From positions 1 to 24,602 of the forward strand of contig CAJVPJ010000457.1 of assembly GCA_910592205.1 (NCBI GenBank): DNA of 24,602 bases. Reading direction: 5' to 3'. Of this stretch, positions 11,501 through 20,843 are shown piece by piece; the stretch's first letter is position 1, and each line of letters opens with the position of its first letter. Origin of the DNA: Paraglomus occultum. Its lineage: Eukaryota; Glomeromycota; Glomeromycetes; Paraglomerales; Paraglomeraceae. The notes under the pieces were generated by a model. That model was not told where the DNA came from. It did no database searches and saw nothing but the letters and a program-made list of their open reading frames with translations. The position numbers and the translations under genes are program-made.

Positions 11501-13559
11501 GAATAATGCAAAAAGTATCTTATGTGATAGATAGGCTTTGATGCATATAATTATTTGACTAACAATTTATGGATGCTGTATGTCGGGTCAGAATTTATGT
11601 CCGTTCGGAATAACATGGTATTAGTATATTAATAATAAACCAGAGGATTAGTAATAATTAATTACGATAGATCAAATGAACCGCCAAAAGCTATCCACAT
11701 GCCAAATACCTAACACTCTCATCCCGTGCGAAGCACAACTTCGATTATCTCGACGAAATATATAGGATGTGACGAAGAGCGGGCGGTGCAGCATTGCATT
11801 AAACTTGATGTATCAAACTTATACACTTTGACACATACCATTAAAACATCAGACACTAGATAAGTTAATTACAGACATTACGTAGATGATCTATGACTAT
11901 ATCCGAGAATACGCGTCTCCTATTAGTGTAATTAACCCGAGCAAGGAAAGAAACCAGGCAAAAAGTTTTCGATGGATGTTTACCAATACGATTGTTTTTT
12001 TTTAAAAAAAAGTAATCAGCATTAACGGAAAAATATCTAACTCCAATGGATCAGACATTAGCTGTTGCCCTTATGACATTTGAAATCGTGGCTTGTAATA
12101 TGCAACTGAGCTCTCATCTCGCGTACAGTACCATAATATTAGTGTGAGACAACGTGTCCAGAAACTTGACAGAGTGATTAGACAAGACTGAAGCATAATG
12201 CAAACTATATCCATACATTATGCAATAATTCCGATCTAACACACAACAGTTAATGCAGCAAACAATGCTTACAAGGCTTTGATTTGATTATTTCCTACAC
12301 TTACACGGTATGAGTCAGCAGGAATATCGTCATTCTGTGACGATTTTTCAGTGTTAATACAAACGCTATAATTAGAATTCTATTCGTTTTTTAATTTCAA
12401 TGTCAGAAAAAGATATATCGTAGCTCGTATCAAAATACCCATACCTGATAATAAGATCTTTATCACTGAATTTTAAATAAAAGAATTTTAAAATTAAAAT
12501 TTTTTCTTTCATTGTTGTAATATCAGTTAACTATAAACCGGCTAACATAAAGCTGTAATAGTAATACTTTAATATTAATATTAATGAATTAAGCCCACCT
12601 TATAATTAGCAGTTTTTTCAGTTGTATTTTTTGGAACAAATTTTGCTACTACCAACTACAATATTAATATAATAGACTTCATTCACAATTTAAAGCTTCC
12701 GAGATGTTTATTTTTGATTGAGCTCTAAACCATTAGTATCACAGCATTAATTTCATGTTTCAATCATCATTTACTGCAAGAATTCTCCAGATGCATTACC
12801 TAAATCATGCTCACAACAATGAACTGATTCCTATATCTATTAAATTAAAACTAAAGCCATGTTTCAATTGTCATTTGAACTTTTTTTTTAGAATGTCTTC
12901 AAAATCAAATATGACGTATATTCTTCCCTAATTCTGCGTAACTTCGATAGTACCAGAGGGTGTCTGCAATTTCACTAGTATCACACAAATCGTACAGAAA
13001 TTGAGTGGATATGTCAGGAGCTAATATACAGTATATAATAACAAGTAGCCAGATTCGATGTGTATATCCAATTGCTCGATTTCTTTGTTATTATTAATTA
13101 AACAATGGTTTTTTATACTCTAAAATATATTATTATTAATAATTCGTCCTCTAGTAAATTATCGATATCTCCGGAATCAGTAATTCCTATGGACAAATTG
13201 TCCAGCGGTTATTTCGGTGGCGATTACGATAGCAACGCATCACTACCTGAGCCAGTGTATCACTGAATTAATCCAACCGACGATTGACTCGAGGACTAAT
13301 GTGCGCTGCCGACTGATCTTTATTGAATTAAGTACCGGACTGTTGAACTGTACGATTTGAATCATGAGTGTTAAAAATAGCTGCAACCGCTCTCTCGTGA
13401 TTTTTGACTAGCCATTTTGGGCACCATATTAATATAATTTCTCTCTCTTTTTTTCAAGTACGTATTTGTATCTCTCTTGAAAATTGATCTGCATTTTTCG
13501 GCCAATCACAAGAAATACTTCCCTCACAAGCAAAATGGTAATAGTGAACTGGTTTAAAC
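8510..13559. other. Five-kilobase gene-poor AT-rich region
   Basis: No gene is supported over most of this stretch. Short ORFs at 8534-8767 (-, also 5' of the mucin-like gene), 9469-9699 (+), 9718-9912 (-, ends in one hydrophobic helix) and 9936-10154 (+) lack family signals and splice context. From 10155 to about 13100 no frame exceeds roughly 60 codons. I saw no tRNA-like A/B boxes, rRNA or transposon termini by eye. The last 100 bp before 13560 hold a CT-rich tract ending in TTTTTTTCAAG (about 13440-13459), possibly a 5' UTR intron acceptor for the acyl-CoA oxidase. Confidence 0.55.
13105..13266 (+). CDS. Possible short ORF or terminal exon
   Basis: A 53-residue frame from ATG to TGA. Its first 17 codons are AT-rich, but from about 13160 the composition shifts to balanced, protein-like sequence (SPESVIPMDKLSSGYF, SLPEPVYH). 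A candidate acceptor (CCTCTAG) sits at 13150-13156, so it could be a last exon of a gene whose upstream exons I cannot find, or a relic. Unrecognised. Confidence 0.2.
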   Translation: MVFYTLKYIIINNSSSSKLSISPESVIPMDKLSSGYFGGDYDSNASLPEPVYH

Positions 13560-16396
13560 ATGTCTTCCGAGGAAATCGCTCGCAAACGACTAAGTGCTAT
13601 TCAACAACAACTCATTCATTCAACTGGCCCAGCAGACTTGGCACGAGAACGCGCCAATGCATCGTTTGATGTTAATCAAATGAAAGCATTCTTTGCCGGA
13701 GGGAAAGAATTTTCTGAAGCACTGGTAAGAATTTATTGCCAGCGTTATATCTAAGCGAAAATTCAGGTGTACCGACATTAAATTTTGTATATCAGGACGA
13801 TGCGTATAGACTTATACAACGTGATCCAGAGCTGTATTTAGGCGATGAGTATATTTTCGATGCGTCTAATGCTGAGCAGCGTGAAGTGTAAGTATCCAAA
13901 GATGAAAAACGACGGAACGCAAACAACAGACATTGTTGAGTGAATTAGCTCATATTCGTAAATTAGAACCATGCGGCAGTTAAGAAGATATGTTGAAGTG
14001 AAAGATATGCTGAAGAGTTCGCTGCGTGTTCGTGCATTTCACTTGGCTATGTGGTAAGTTGGGCGCAAGTTGACAGATCTTGTAAAGTGTGATCGAACGT
14101 TCCCCTATTGACATTTTTTTGTTGCATACATAGTCAATACTCGGAATCATTCAACATGAGATCGTATGTAGCTGACTTTCTTTTTCCTCAAGCTTTGAGA
14201 TTATTTAGCACTTCTGAGCAATACAACGAATGGATCGGCGATGTGTTAAAATGGCGCACTATTGGTTGTTTCGCCATGGTATGCTTGAAACAGAGACAAA
14301 AATTTCAAAATTTGACCACATGGTTCGATGAGATCATGTTTATGCAAGCATTCAATTTAATACATATATAAATGATTGTTCATCACAGACAGAGTTAGGG
14401 TATAGTTCTTTCTTGCGCGGATTAGAGACAACGGCAACTTTCGACAAGAAGACTGATGAGTTTATAATCAATTCTCCTAGCCTTTTGTCAACAAAATGGT
14501 GAGTAATTGTTAACAAGCCATTAGCTTTATTATGCGAGAGATAATTCACATCACGTCTAAATCATTTTCGAAAGGTGGATTGGTCTGGCAGGAGAGACAG
14601 CAACTCATGCAATTGTACTTGCTCAGACGGTTGTTGATGGGAAAAAATGTGGGATAGACTGGTTTATGGTTCCTTTACGCAATAGGAAGACAGGCCGTCT
14701 GGTTGTAGGTGTAACTGCCGGTAATATTGGGGCCAAGTGTGGAAGAAACGGTCTTGATAACGGTTGGATACAATTTACTGGGTTACGTATACCGCGAACA
14801 AACATGATGATGAGATGGGCGAGCGTCTCACCGGATGGCAAATATCACCCAACTCCCAACCCAGCATTATCGTATGCACCCCTAATTGGAGAAAGACTGG
14901 AAACGATAATTGCCACAACTTTAGCGGTTTCCCGGGGATTGACTATTGCATGCAGATATGGGTGTGTGAGGAGGCAAGGTGAAAATAATGAACAGATTAT
15001 GGACTTTCAATCCTATTACGTGCAATTAATGCCTGGAATCGCTGGCCTCTACGTCGCAAATATAATCGATAGGTAAGCCTGTACCTGACTATCAAATCTT
15101 CGTGCATATGCGACTAACATAGCATATTATTTGAATAAAGAATTACGCGCAGAAAATGGGATGTACTTGTACAAAATGTCGATGACGGTACTATTTTTCT
15201 TAATAATGTCTTGGATATTCATGCCATATCGGCGGGATTGAAGGGCGTGTATGGATGGTGGGCAGTAGAAATACTAGAGTTTTGCAGACGATCGTTGGGA
15301 GGTCATGCATATTCGGCGTATAATGCTATTGGAGAATGTATAAACGATTTTGGCCCCATCACGACTGGTGAGTATTAATGTGTTTAACAATGGTTGATAG
15401 CACGACAGAGACAGGACTGGTTTATCGAATTTGTTGATTATTTGCACAGGTGGTGGAGACAATTATGCATTGATGGGTCAAACAGCGGTATGTAAACTTT
15501 TTGTTTATTGATTATGACGGTTATCTATCTTTATTTCATTGTTTAATTCTCTTTTTACTTGTATGGTGAAGAAATATGTATTGAAATCGCTGAAGATGGC
15601 CTCCGACGGCATCAAACTTGAGGGTTCTGTTGAATACCTTAATAACGTGCAAGAGGCTCTCTCCCAATCAAGTAGTACGATGATGTCCGAAAACGAGATT
15701 CTTGACTTTAAATTCATAAGGGGGGCGCTTGCGTGGTTATTAATTCGAAAGGTACAGATCGAAAATTTATCGAGAGACACGAGTTACAAACGATAATCCT
15801 TATACCTAATAATTAATTTGCCTTTCAGGCAAAGACGATTGAAACAACCCTAACAGGTGGTGGGGTTGCTGCATGGAATGACAATATAGTACATCTTATC
15901 AAACTTGCAGAAATTCACACTCACCACTATATACTATCGGAATATCTGAATGGACTCGGTGAATATGAATCCACAGAGTATAAAAATCTTTTACCAATTT
16001 TAATTCAAATGGGTCAATTGTGGGGAACATACGTCATGAAATCATTGCTCGAGTTATTCTTGGAGGAAGGCTATTTTTCACCTAGCCAGGCCAAGATGAT
16101 TAAGAAGGTGTTTTACGATCTTTGTCGAAAGACCAGAAAAGAAGCTATTCCCCTCGTAGATGCGTGGGCACTTCCTGATTTCATACTGAAAGCACCATTC
16201 GGAAGATACGATGGAGATATCTATCCAGGTATTGTTTTGAACTAATTTGGGTATTGTAAAATCACGCATGCTAACAGTCATGATTTTGTAACGCGTTTTA
16301 GCCTACCTAAATCGAGTTCGCAGCGTACCAGATTGCGTCGGAGTGTCAAGCTATTGGTCTAAATACGTTAAACCATTGACTGATCCTGATCCATGA
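13560..16396 (+). CDS. Acyl-CoA oxidase, 678 residues
   Basis: FAD-dependent first step of peroxisomal beta-oxidation: acyl-CoA to trans-2-enoyl-CoA, yielding H2O2. Eleven exons: 13560-13724, 13796-13887, 13967-14053, 14134-14278, 14389-14498, 14575-15072, 15141-15367, 15450-15487, 15572-15751, 15829-16228 and 16302-16396. All introns are GT-AG, 68-110 nt, and phases agree throughout (2037 nt). The order is N-terminal oxidase domain, FAD/acyl middle domain with FAM-TELGYSS (about 161-170) and [19 protein letters not shown] (about 199-217), the helical region with [14 protein letters not shown], then the C-terminal oxidase domain. Length is normal for the family. RLSAIQQQL at residues 10-18 fits the PTS2 peroxisome signal R-L-x5-Q-L, while the C-terminus (DPDP) has no PTS1. 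At the usual T-F/Y-E-G-D/E-N motif the protein reads TTGGGDN, so the catalytic Glu position (about 443) appears to be Gly. Confidence 0.93.
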
Positions 16397-16556
16397 AATA
16401 CTCTTCTTGCTGGACCAGTTGAACCACCGATTTTTCGTGTATGTGTCTTAATATTTACTATTGGATAAAGTAGCTGATTATAGACAAAAGTGACGCAAAA
16501 TAAACCCATACCATAAATACTCGCCCAGTTGTTGCTGTGCAATTGTCGATATAATT

Positions 16557-17042
16557 ATGTCATTGAAGCATTATGTTTTCCAGTGCATGATCATGCCAGC
16601 TTACAAGGGAATAGACTTCACCCATAGTATGTATACAAGACAAATCCTCCCTTAACATTGGCAATTGGTGCTTTATCGTCACGTAAATGATTTGTTTTAT
16701 GTCACAAATAAACTATAGTTACACAAATATGTTCTTTCAACTCAGTTTCCATTTTACCTGCTAAGTAACACACCGAAACCCCCCATTACCATTGAGTTCC
16801 AACGACGTTTACGTAATAATGCTCTATTAGAGAAGATTAGGTGAGTAGATGACAGAACATGGATGCCTTTCGCTCATTTTCCTTTTGGAGGATCGCGTAC
16901 AAGATCACGCGTTTGTTTCCATGCTTTTTATAGCAAACACGGTAAAGTGCAGCGAAAGTTTATTCACGTCTATCCCCTACCTTTGCACAGTGCCCATCTA
17001 CTTCGCACAGTAATAGTGCAATCTTTACCTGTGCCTCTGTGA
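16557..17042 (+). CDS. Small three-exon gene, 85 residues, unrecognised
   Basis: Exons 16557-16630, 16766-16840 and 16934-17042 join in phase to an 85-residue protein ending in TGA. It begins MSLKHYVFQCMIMPAYKG, continues INTPKPPITIEFQRRLRNN, then KHGKVQRKFIHVYPLPLHS and ends IVQSLPVPL. The second intron (GTGAGT donor, TTTTTATAG acceptor) is strong. The first is weaker: donor GTATAC after 16630 and acceptor GCTAAG at 16760-16765, chosen because it alone keeps the frame. The protein is basic, has no signal peptide or clear membrane helix, and its coding blocks are richer in GC than the surroundings. A small mitochondrial or ribosome-associated protein is conceivable, but I do not recognise it. 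Its start lies 160 bp after the acyl-CoA oxidase stop. Confidence 0.5.
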
Positions 17043-17375
17043 AGTGCATTAATCGCCTATATCTACCTTTTGAAGGCTTCTACAAGTTTCTTATTTCAAA
17101 AGCACGCGAACGGAAGCAAATAGATTAGGTACCCTTCATCTATCACGGGTATATATTAATATAATTTAAAAAAACAGCTTCAGCAGTCCACTGTAGCTGT
17201 GCCAATAAAGGACCCACTAAGTCAGAGCTCAATCTCTAATTTTTAATTTATATACAATATTAATACAGGAATTCTACTACCATACAAAAACACTTGCTGC
17301 GGCAAACCGCAGTGTTCCGTTTTATTGTTATTTCTCGCAGGGGTCACTGGAAGGCAACTACATGAGTAGGAACCA
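17043..17375. other. Convergent intergenic stretch
   Basis: No coding signal seen. It contains a small hairpin near 17297-17312 (CTGCGG and CCGCAG around a CAAA loop) between converging 3' ends, which could be part of either 3' UTR. Confidence 0.35.
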
Positions 17376-17611
17376 TTACACGGATCCATCCCATTCTTTT
17401 CTTTGATGACTCGTAATCTGAGTTAATATCTCGGCGAAAAACATGGTTCTGGGATGGATCAAGTTTGCCAGCCGAGGAAGTAAATATACAGTCAATCCCG
17501 TTAATCCGACAAAAGGTAAATAGCATGCTTTATTCGATGGTCAGTGTATTTAATGTTGATTAGACAGAATAAAATATGTTTCTTTAATATCGTTGTTTTA
17601 TTACATCGCAT
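17376..17611 (-). CDS. Possible small membrane protein, 52 residues
   Basis: The block 17376-17527 reads in one minus-strand frame as a hydrophobic segment (LPFVGLTGLTVYLLPRLANL) followed by a polar tail (TQITSHQRKEWDGSV) and TAA. The frame is entered through an acceptor AATAAAG at 17528-17534. A minimal first exon of seven bases, 17605-17611 (ATG CGA T before GTAATA), restores phase, but such a short exon is speculative. A competing frame over the same bases (60 codons, 17344-17526, starting at ATG 17526) is less protein-like in my judgement. If real it would be a tiny single-pass, perhaps organellar, protein. Unrecognised. Confidence 0.3.
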
Positions 17612-17764
17612 TGGTTGGTTTATCGAAAAATGTCATGTATAAACTTGGCGATCATTTTGACCACAATCTTATGTGTTAGGACTAATACTAAGTAAGCTTT
17701 AATACTAATACAAATAAACAGATATATACATAATAATAATAATGTGCAATAGCAAATATATATA

Positions 17765-18392
17765 TTAATTTTGTTTACGTTGCGCATGCCGATACCCTAA
17801 TAAGGGATCTGTAAAATTTTCGGCGCGCAACATATCGTAAACTGATTGCTTCTTCTTCGTTGGAGGAGGGTTCGCCGTAGTCATAGGACGTGAAGTAGAT
17901 GCCCTTCAAGAAAATCATGTTAGCACATCGTTTTATCACCTGATATATTTATTAAACTTAAACGTACTGGCTGCTTGCATCGCTTGATGTCTGTCGAACG
18001 GAAGGCCTCGATGGTCGTCTTGGTTGTGATGCTAATGAAAAGTATATTGGTTTTGATCAATGACATAACTCTTTTTACTTGACAGGTGTAACGAGTGATT
18101 GTTTATTACACTGATTTACCTGATGCATCTTGATCCGTGCGTCTTGGTATCGCAACCCACTGTGGTGGTGGCGAACGACGTATTTCTTCCATGCTACGGG
18201 TTGCCCTTAAAGCCCACGATGGAGCTTGATAGGCATGTCGCACGTATACCCTCGCACGTTCCCGTAGACGGCTTCTCATCTTCTGTTCGAAAAGGTTACA
18301 GTGTGCTGACGTACCCATAGCATGGTAACACGTCGACGGATCCGTGCTTCTTCTTCACGTTCCCGCCCGATTAAAGTGTCCGCACAGTACAT
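17765..18392 (-). CDS. Small basic Arg/Ser/Pro-rich protein, unrecognised
   Basis: Three well-phased exons form the core: 18120-18318, 17968-18031 and 17765-17903 (introns 88 and 64 nt, GT-AG), giving 133 residues if translation starts at ATG 18318-18316. The N-terminal part is Arg-rich and probably helical (KMRSRLRERARVYVRHAYQA), the middle is low-complexity Ser/Pro/Arg (ASQPRRPSRPSVRQTSSDAS), and the end is a more ordered, possibly conserved tail (KKKQSVYDMLRAENFTDPLL, GYRHAQRKQN). An alternative start at 18392 (MYCADTLIGREREEEARI) would extend the helix, but needs a 32-nt intron at 18283-18314 to stay in frame. The Arg/Glu-rich pattern of that extension looks coding. No family recognised; the terminal block suggests a nuclear or adaptor protein with a short binding motif. 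Confidence 0.5.
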
Positions 18393-18516
18393 TAACACAT
18401 AAGAAATATGAAGTTAGAACTCAATAAGTTTAACTCGATTAATTATCTACAGACGTTTTTTGCTTTTTATTTGATTCGTTATTGTCTGAATACATTTTTC
18501 ATCTGCTTGTCGTTTC

Positions 18517-19113
18517 TTAATTATAGACGTAGTTGACACTTCTTATATAACCTTTCTCTTGCCTCTTGTAATCTTTTTTCGTGGCGACAACGGTACTGGA
18601 CGTTTGCTCTTTGTGTAATTCTTGTACATGTTTTGCGACCGATGATTTGGATGTCGTTGTATCTTTTGCGTTTAGGACAGTTCTGTGTCCGTCTGGGTTG
18701 ACGAGATATTTAATTCCCTCACTTGTTCACACAGAAATGCTCTTACATTCGTATATTTAGTGGATCCTCTGTAAGAGCTCACCAAATGTCTCTCCCGGAC
18801 TCTGTGATTATAAGAATGTACCGAATCATCCAACAAAAGAGAAATGTAAAACATCGCAATAGAGAACGCCTTCGTATATATTAAAGTCTCTGTGGATTGG
18901 ACTGTGGCATTTTTCTGAGCAGCGGTTATAGATTTCGAAAGTCTGCCGGTCGTGGGGTGCGTCACTATTACTTCACGTACTTTCATTTCCTTGTCCGCGT
19001 AGACGTTTGAACGTACGATAGTCTTCCACACTCTCTAATCGTCTCGCCACCTTCTCTCTCCAAGTGTCCTTGCCTATCGGTTCTTTCTCCCTTCCGTATA
19101 TATTCAGAAACAG
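18517..19113 (-). CDS. Coding exons of an unrecognised gene, 5' end unresolved
   Basis: Three minus-strand blocks join in phase: 18981-19113 (contains EPIGKDTWREKVARRLESV and DYRTFKRLRGQGNE), a 19-nt microexon 18783-18801 (KSGRDI), and 18517-18721 (CEGIKYLVNPDGHRTVLNAK, then a Lys/Thr-rich tail ending YVYN and TAA). The introns are 179 and 61 nt, with GTACGT and GTGAGC donors. The joined sequence around the microexon reads smoothly, which supports it. No start codon is visible in block 1. An upstream frame at about 19114-19190 (with LRAYHFLTNNSPQLEYNVRL) could connect only through a 31-nt intron. After the stop another frame (KKRQADEKCIQTITNQIKSK) stays open to 18451-18449, so a frameshift near 18530 is possible. 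Whether this belongs with the block at 19469-19850 is unknown. Confidence 0.4.
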
Positions 19114-19468
19114 TCACCGAAAGTTTTAGTCCGTGGGAGAGCCGCACATTATATTCGAGTTGGGGGGAGTTATTTGTGAGAAAATGATACGCTCGTAACC
19201 TTTCCGATAAATTTAGCGATCACTGGCAATCTGCATGTTTAGACGGCTTAACACATTAAAACCCGTAACTTGACTCATCTAAGTCGGTAAGAAATACCGC
19301 CCTATTCAGTCGGCAAGAGGTCATGAGTGACAGTCCTTGTCCATACGTCGAGAATCGAATATTATATATCGTATCGCTACGGATATAAGTGAAAGATCCG
19401 AACGATCTTACGGATTCGACTATTAATTCATGGTCGATTTCTTCGGGGACGTATGCCTAGCATGGGGA

Positions 19469-19850
19469 TTATTTCGTTTGGCGGTGGCAGTGGCGGCGGC
19501 GGCGGCGGCGGGTCGAGTTCATGTTTGTGTATCTTAATTTTTTACAGCAGCAGATTGGGGGTTTGGGAGGAGTCAGAGTAGCGCCAAGTACGAGAATTTT
19601 CCATGTTTGTAATGCGCCACCGGTTAAAGGTTCAAAAGGTTCCTCGCTACTGTCGCCTGTTATTTCTGGATCAGGGATAAAGTATGTAAAGTATATCCGC
19701 TGCGGTTTCCCTTCAGGTATGCGGCTAAGCCGTATTTCATAATTATTAACCCGCTGATAAGCGGGGAAGTTTCGAATGGCAGCCGTGTTCAGAGCGAGCT
19801 TCTACATTTTGTTCAACACTATATACAGTTAATGACATGGAGACAGGCAT
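19469..19850 (-). CDS. Coding block of an unrecognised protein, broken or micro-intron
   Basis: From 19801 to 19469 one minus-strand frame of 111 codons is open and strongly protein-like: KLALNTAAIRNFPAYQRVNN, YEIRLSRIPEGKPQRIYFTY, FIPDPEITGDSSEEPFEPL, TGGALQTWKILVLGATLTPP. It decays into Arg/His repeats from a GGC run, so the true exon probably ends before about 19545 at a GTAAAA donor. A start is offered by ATG 19850-19848 (MPVSMSLT), but that frame differs. Removing 25 nt (19802-19826, GT...AG) joins them in phase; otherwise a frameshift is required. Downstream, another frame codes PPPPPPPLPPPNEIIPM then stops. I recognise no domain. The fold could be all-beta judging by the alternating aromatics. 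Its 5' end faces the inverted repeat. Confidence 0.4.
19492..19511 (+). repeat. (GGC)n trinucleotide repeat
   Basis: About six perfect GGC units lie in a wider G/C-rich stretch from 19480. On the minus strand it encodes poly-Pro, poly-Arg or poly-Ala depending on frame. It lies at the boundary of the preceding coding block and is the most GC-rich spot in the window. Confidence 0.85.
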
Positions 19851-19960
19851 TTTTTGTATTGTAAGAGGAGTATAATGAATAAATGTATATTGTGAGATGA
19901 TGTGGAGAGCGGTATGTCTGTAGGGTGAAAAAAAAATTTTTTTCAGTAACGTACAAATAA

Positions 19961-20428
19961 AACTACCCCAGCAGCCCAGCCTCAGCAAAATTTTCTCAAT
20001 TAACCAATGAGCGGCCTGAAAATTTTGTGTAATGTGCAGATCGTTTATGGAGCGTACTGATTTCCTAATTAGATTCGACTAGCCTAATTGAGAATCTTCG
20101 GCTGATAATTTCTAAATAGGGATTTACATCCTCATGATTTAGCGTTAGTCGATAGCAATAATCGACTTAGCGTTAGTACCTCCCGTTATTGCTAACTATA
20201 GTTATTATTGATTGGTATGATTATAATTACTACTCAGGGTCCGTATCATTTCATCCGACAATCATTTCACCGACAGTTCATTTCGCCGACAACTAATTAC
20301 CTAAAAAGGATAATTTTGAAATAATGTTGGTGAACATTTGTCGGTGAAATGATTGTCGGCGAAATGATTGCCTCCCTACTACTCATACTGTCAATTTCTA
20401 GTTCTACCACTAATAATATTACTATTAC
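19961..20428. repeat. Left arm of a large imperfect inverted repeat
   Basis: Matches in inverted orientation 20844-21124. Shared landmarks in order are AACTACCCCAGCAG, CTCAATTAACCAATGAGCGG, GCGTACTGATTTCCTAATTA, AATAGGGATTTACATCCTCA, CCTCCCGTTATTGCTAACTA, ATTATAATTACTACTCA and CCACTAATAATATTACTATT. By eye the aligned parts are about 85 percent identical. This arm carries a 140-bp inserted element (20237-20376) plus two small extra segments near 19975-19993 and 20080-20092 that the other arm lacks. Confidence 0.85.
20228..20385. mobile_element. Mutator-like MITE with 9-bp target duplication
   Basis: The element proper is 20237-20376 (140 bp). It is flanked on both sides by TACTACTCA (20228-20236 and 20377-20385), a perfect 9-bp target site duplication. 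Its ends are terminal inverted repeats of about 40 bp beginning GGG and sharing CGACAATCATTTCACCGACA. Internal copies of the CGACA/TGTCG-ATTTC module repeat within the arms. No coding capacity, so it would need a transposase in trans. A 9-bp duplication is characteristic of Mutator-superfamily elements. The sister arm of the inverted repeat holds the uninterrupted target (GAGTAGTAATT near 20885), which proves insertion after the arms duplicated or, less likely, precise excision there. Confidence 0.85.
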
Positions 20429-20843
20429 ATATTAATAGAATAAACATGAAATATCATTGTTATGTTATCGTTGTACTATCTCAGTCGCTTACAATTAATT
20501 TTGTTACACTGAGCATGAACAGAGAAGTCTCAATATGAAGAAGATATCTTAATTAAAGGTATTTTTGTTACGAACAGACAACATAGTCGATGTACTTATA
20601 CTTTACAAAACTTCCTTTGTTCGATACTAATATTGAAATGTACATAATTAAAGTAAACGCGTTATAAACGTTAAACAAAAAATATCGTTCTAAAGCGCTT
20701 GTTGTAATAAACTTTTTGTTTTTTATTTTACTATTGTTGTTACTTTGGGTTTTTTTGTTGTCGTTCGTTGTTATTTCTTAATTGCTTTAGTGGCCTTTCT
20801 CTCGAACATTGGTGGAATTTGCTTTCATCGTACAAGTGATTGC
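20429..20843. other. Spacer between inverted repeat arms
   Basis: 415 nt of AT-rich DNA with no supported gene. An ORF at 20745-20945 (66 codons, hydrophobic start then Asn-rich) runs from the spacer into the right arm and is most likely chance. Confidence 0.5.

Noticed and set aside
13484-13669. ORF overlapping the acyl-CoA oxidase start
   Set aside because: It overlaps the first true exon in another frame. The internal ATG at 13534 could act as an upstream ORF, but there is no evidence of a separate product.
836-17166. Recurring TATTAATATAAT motif at several places
   Set aside because: Expected by chance in DNA this AT-rich; no consistent position relative to genes or other flanking similarity.
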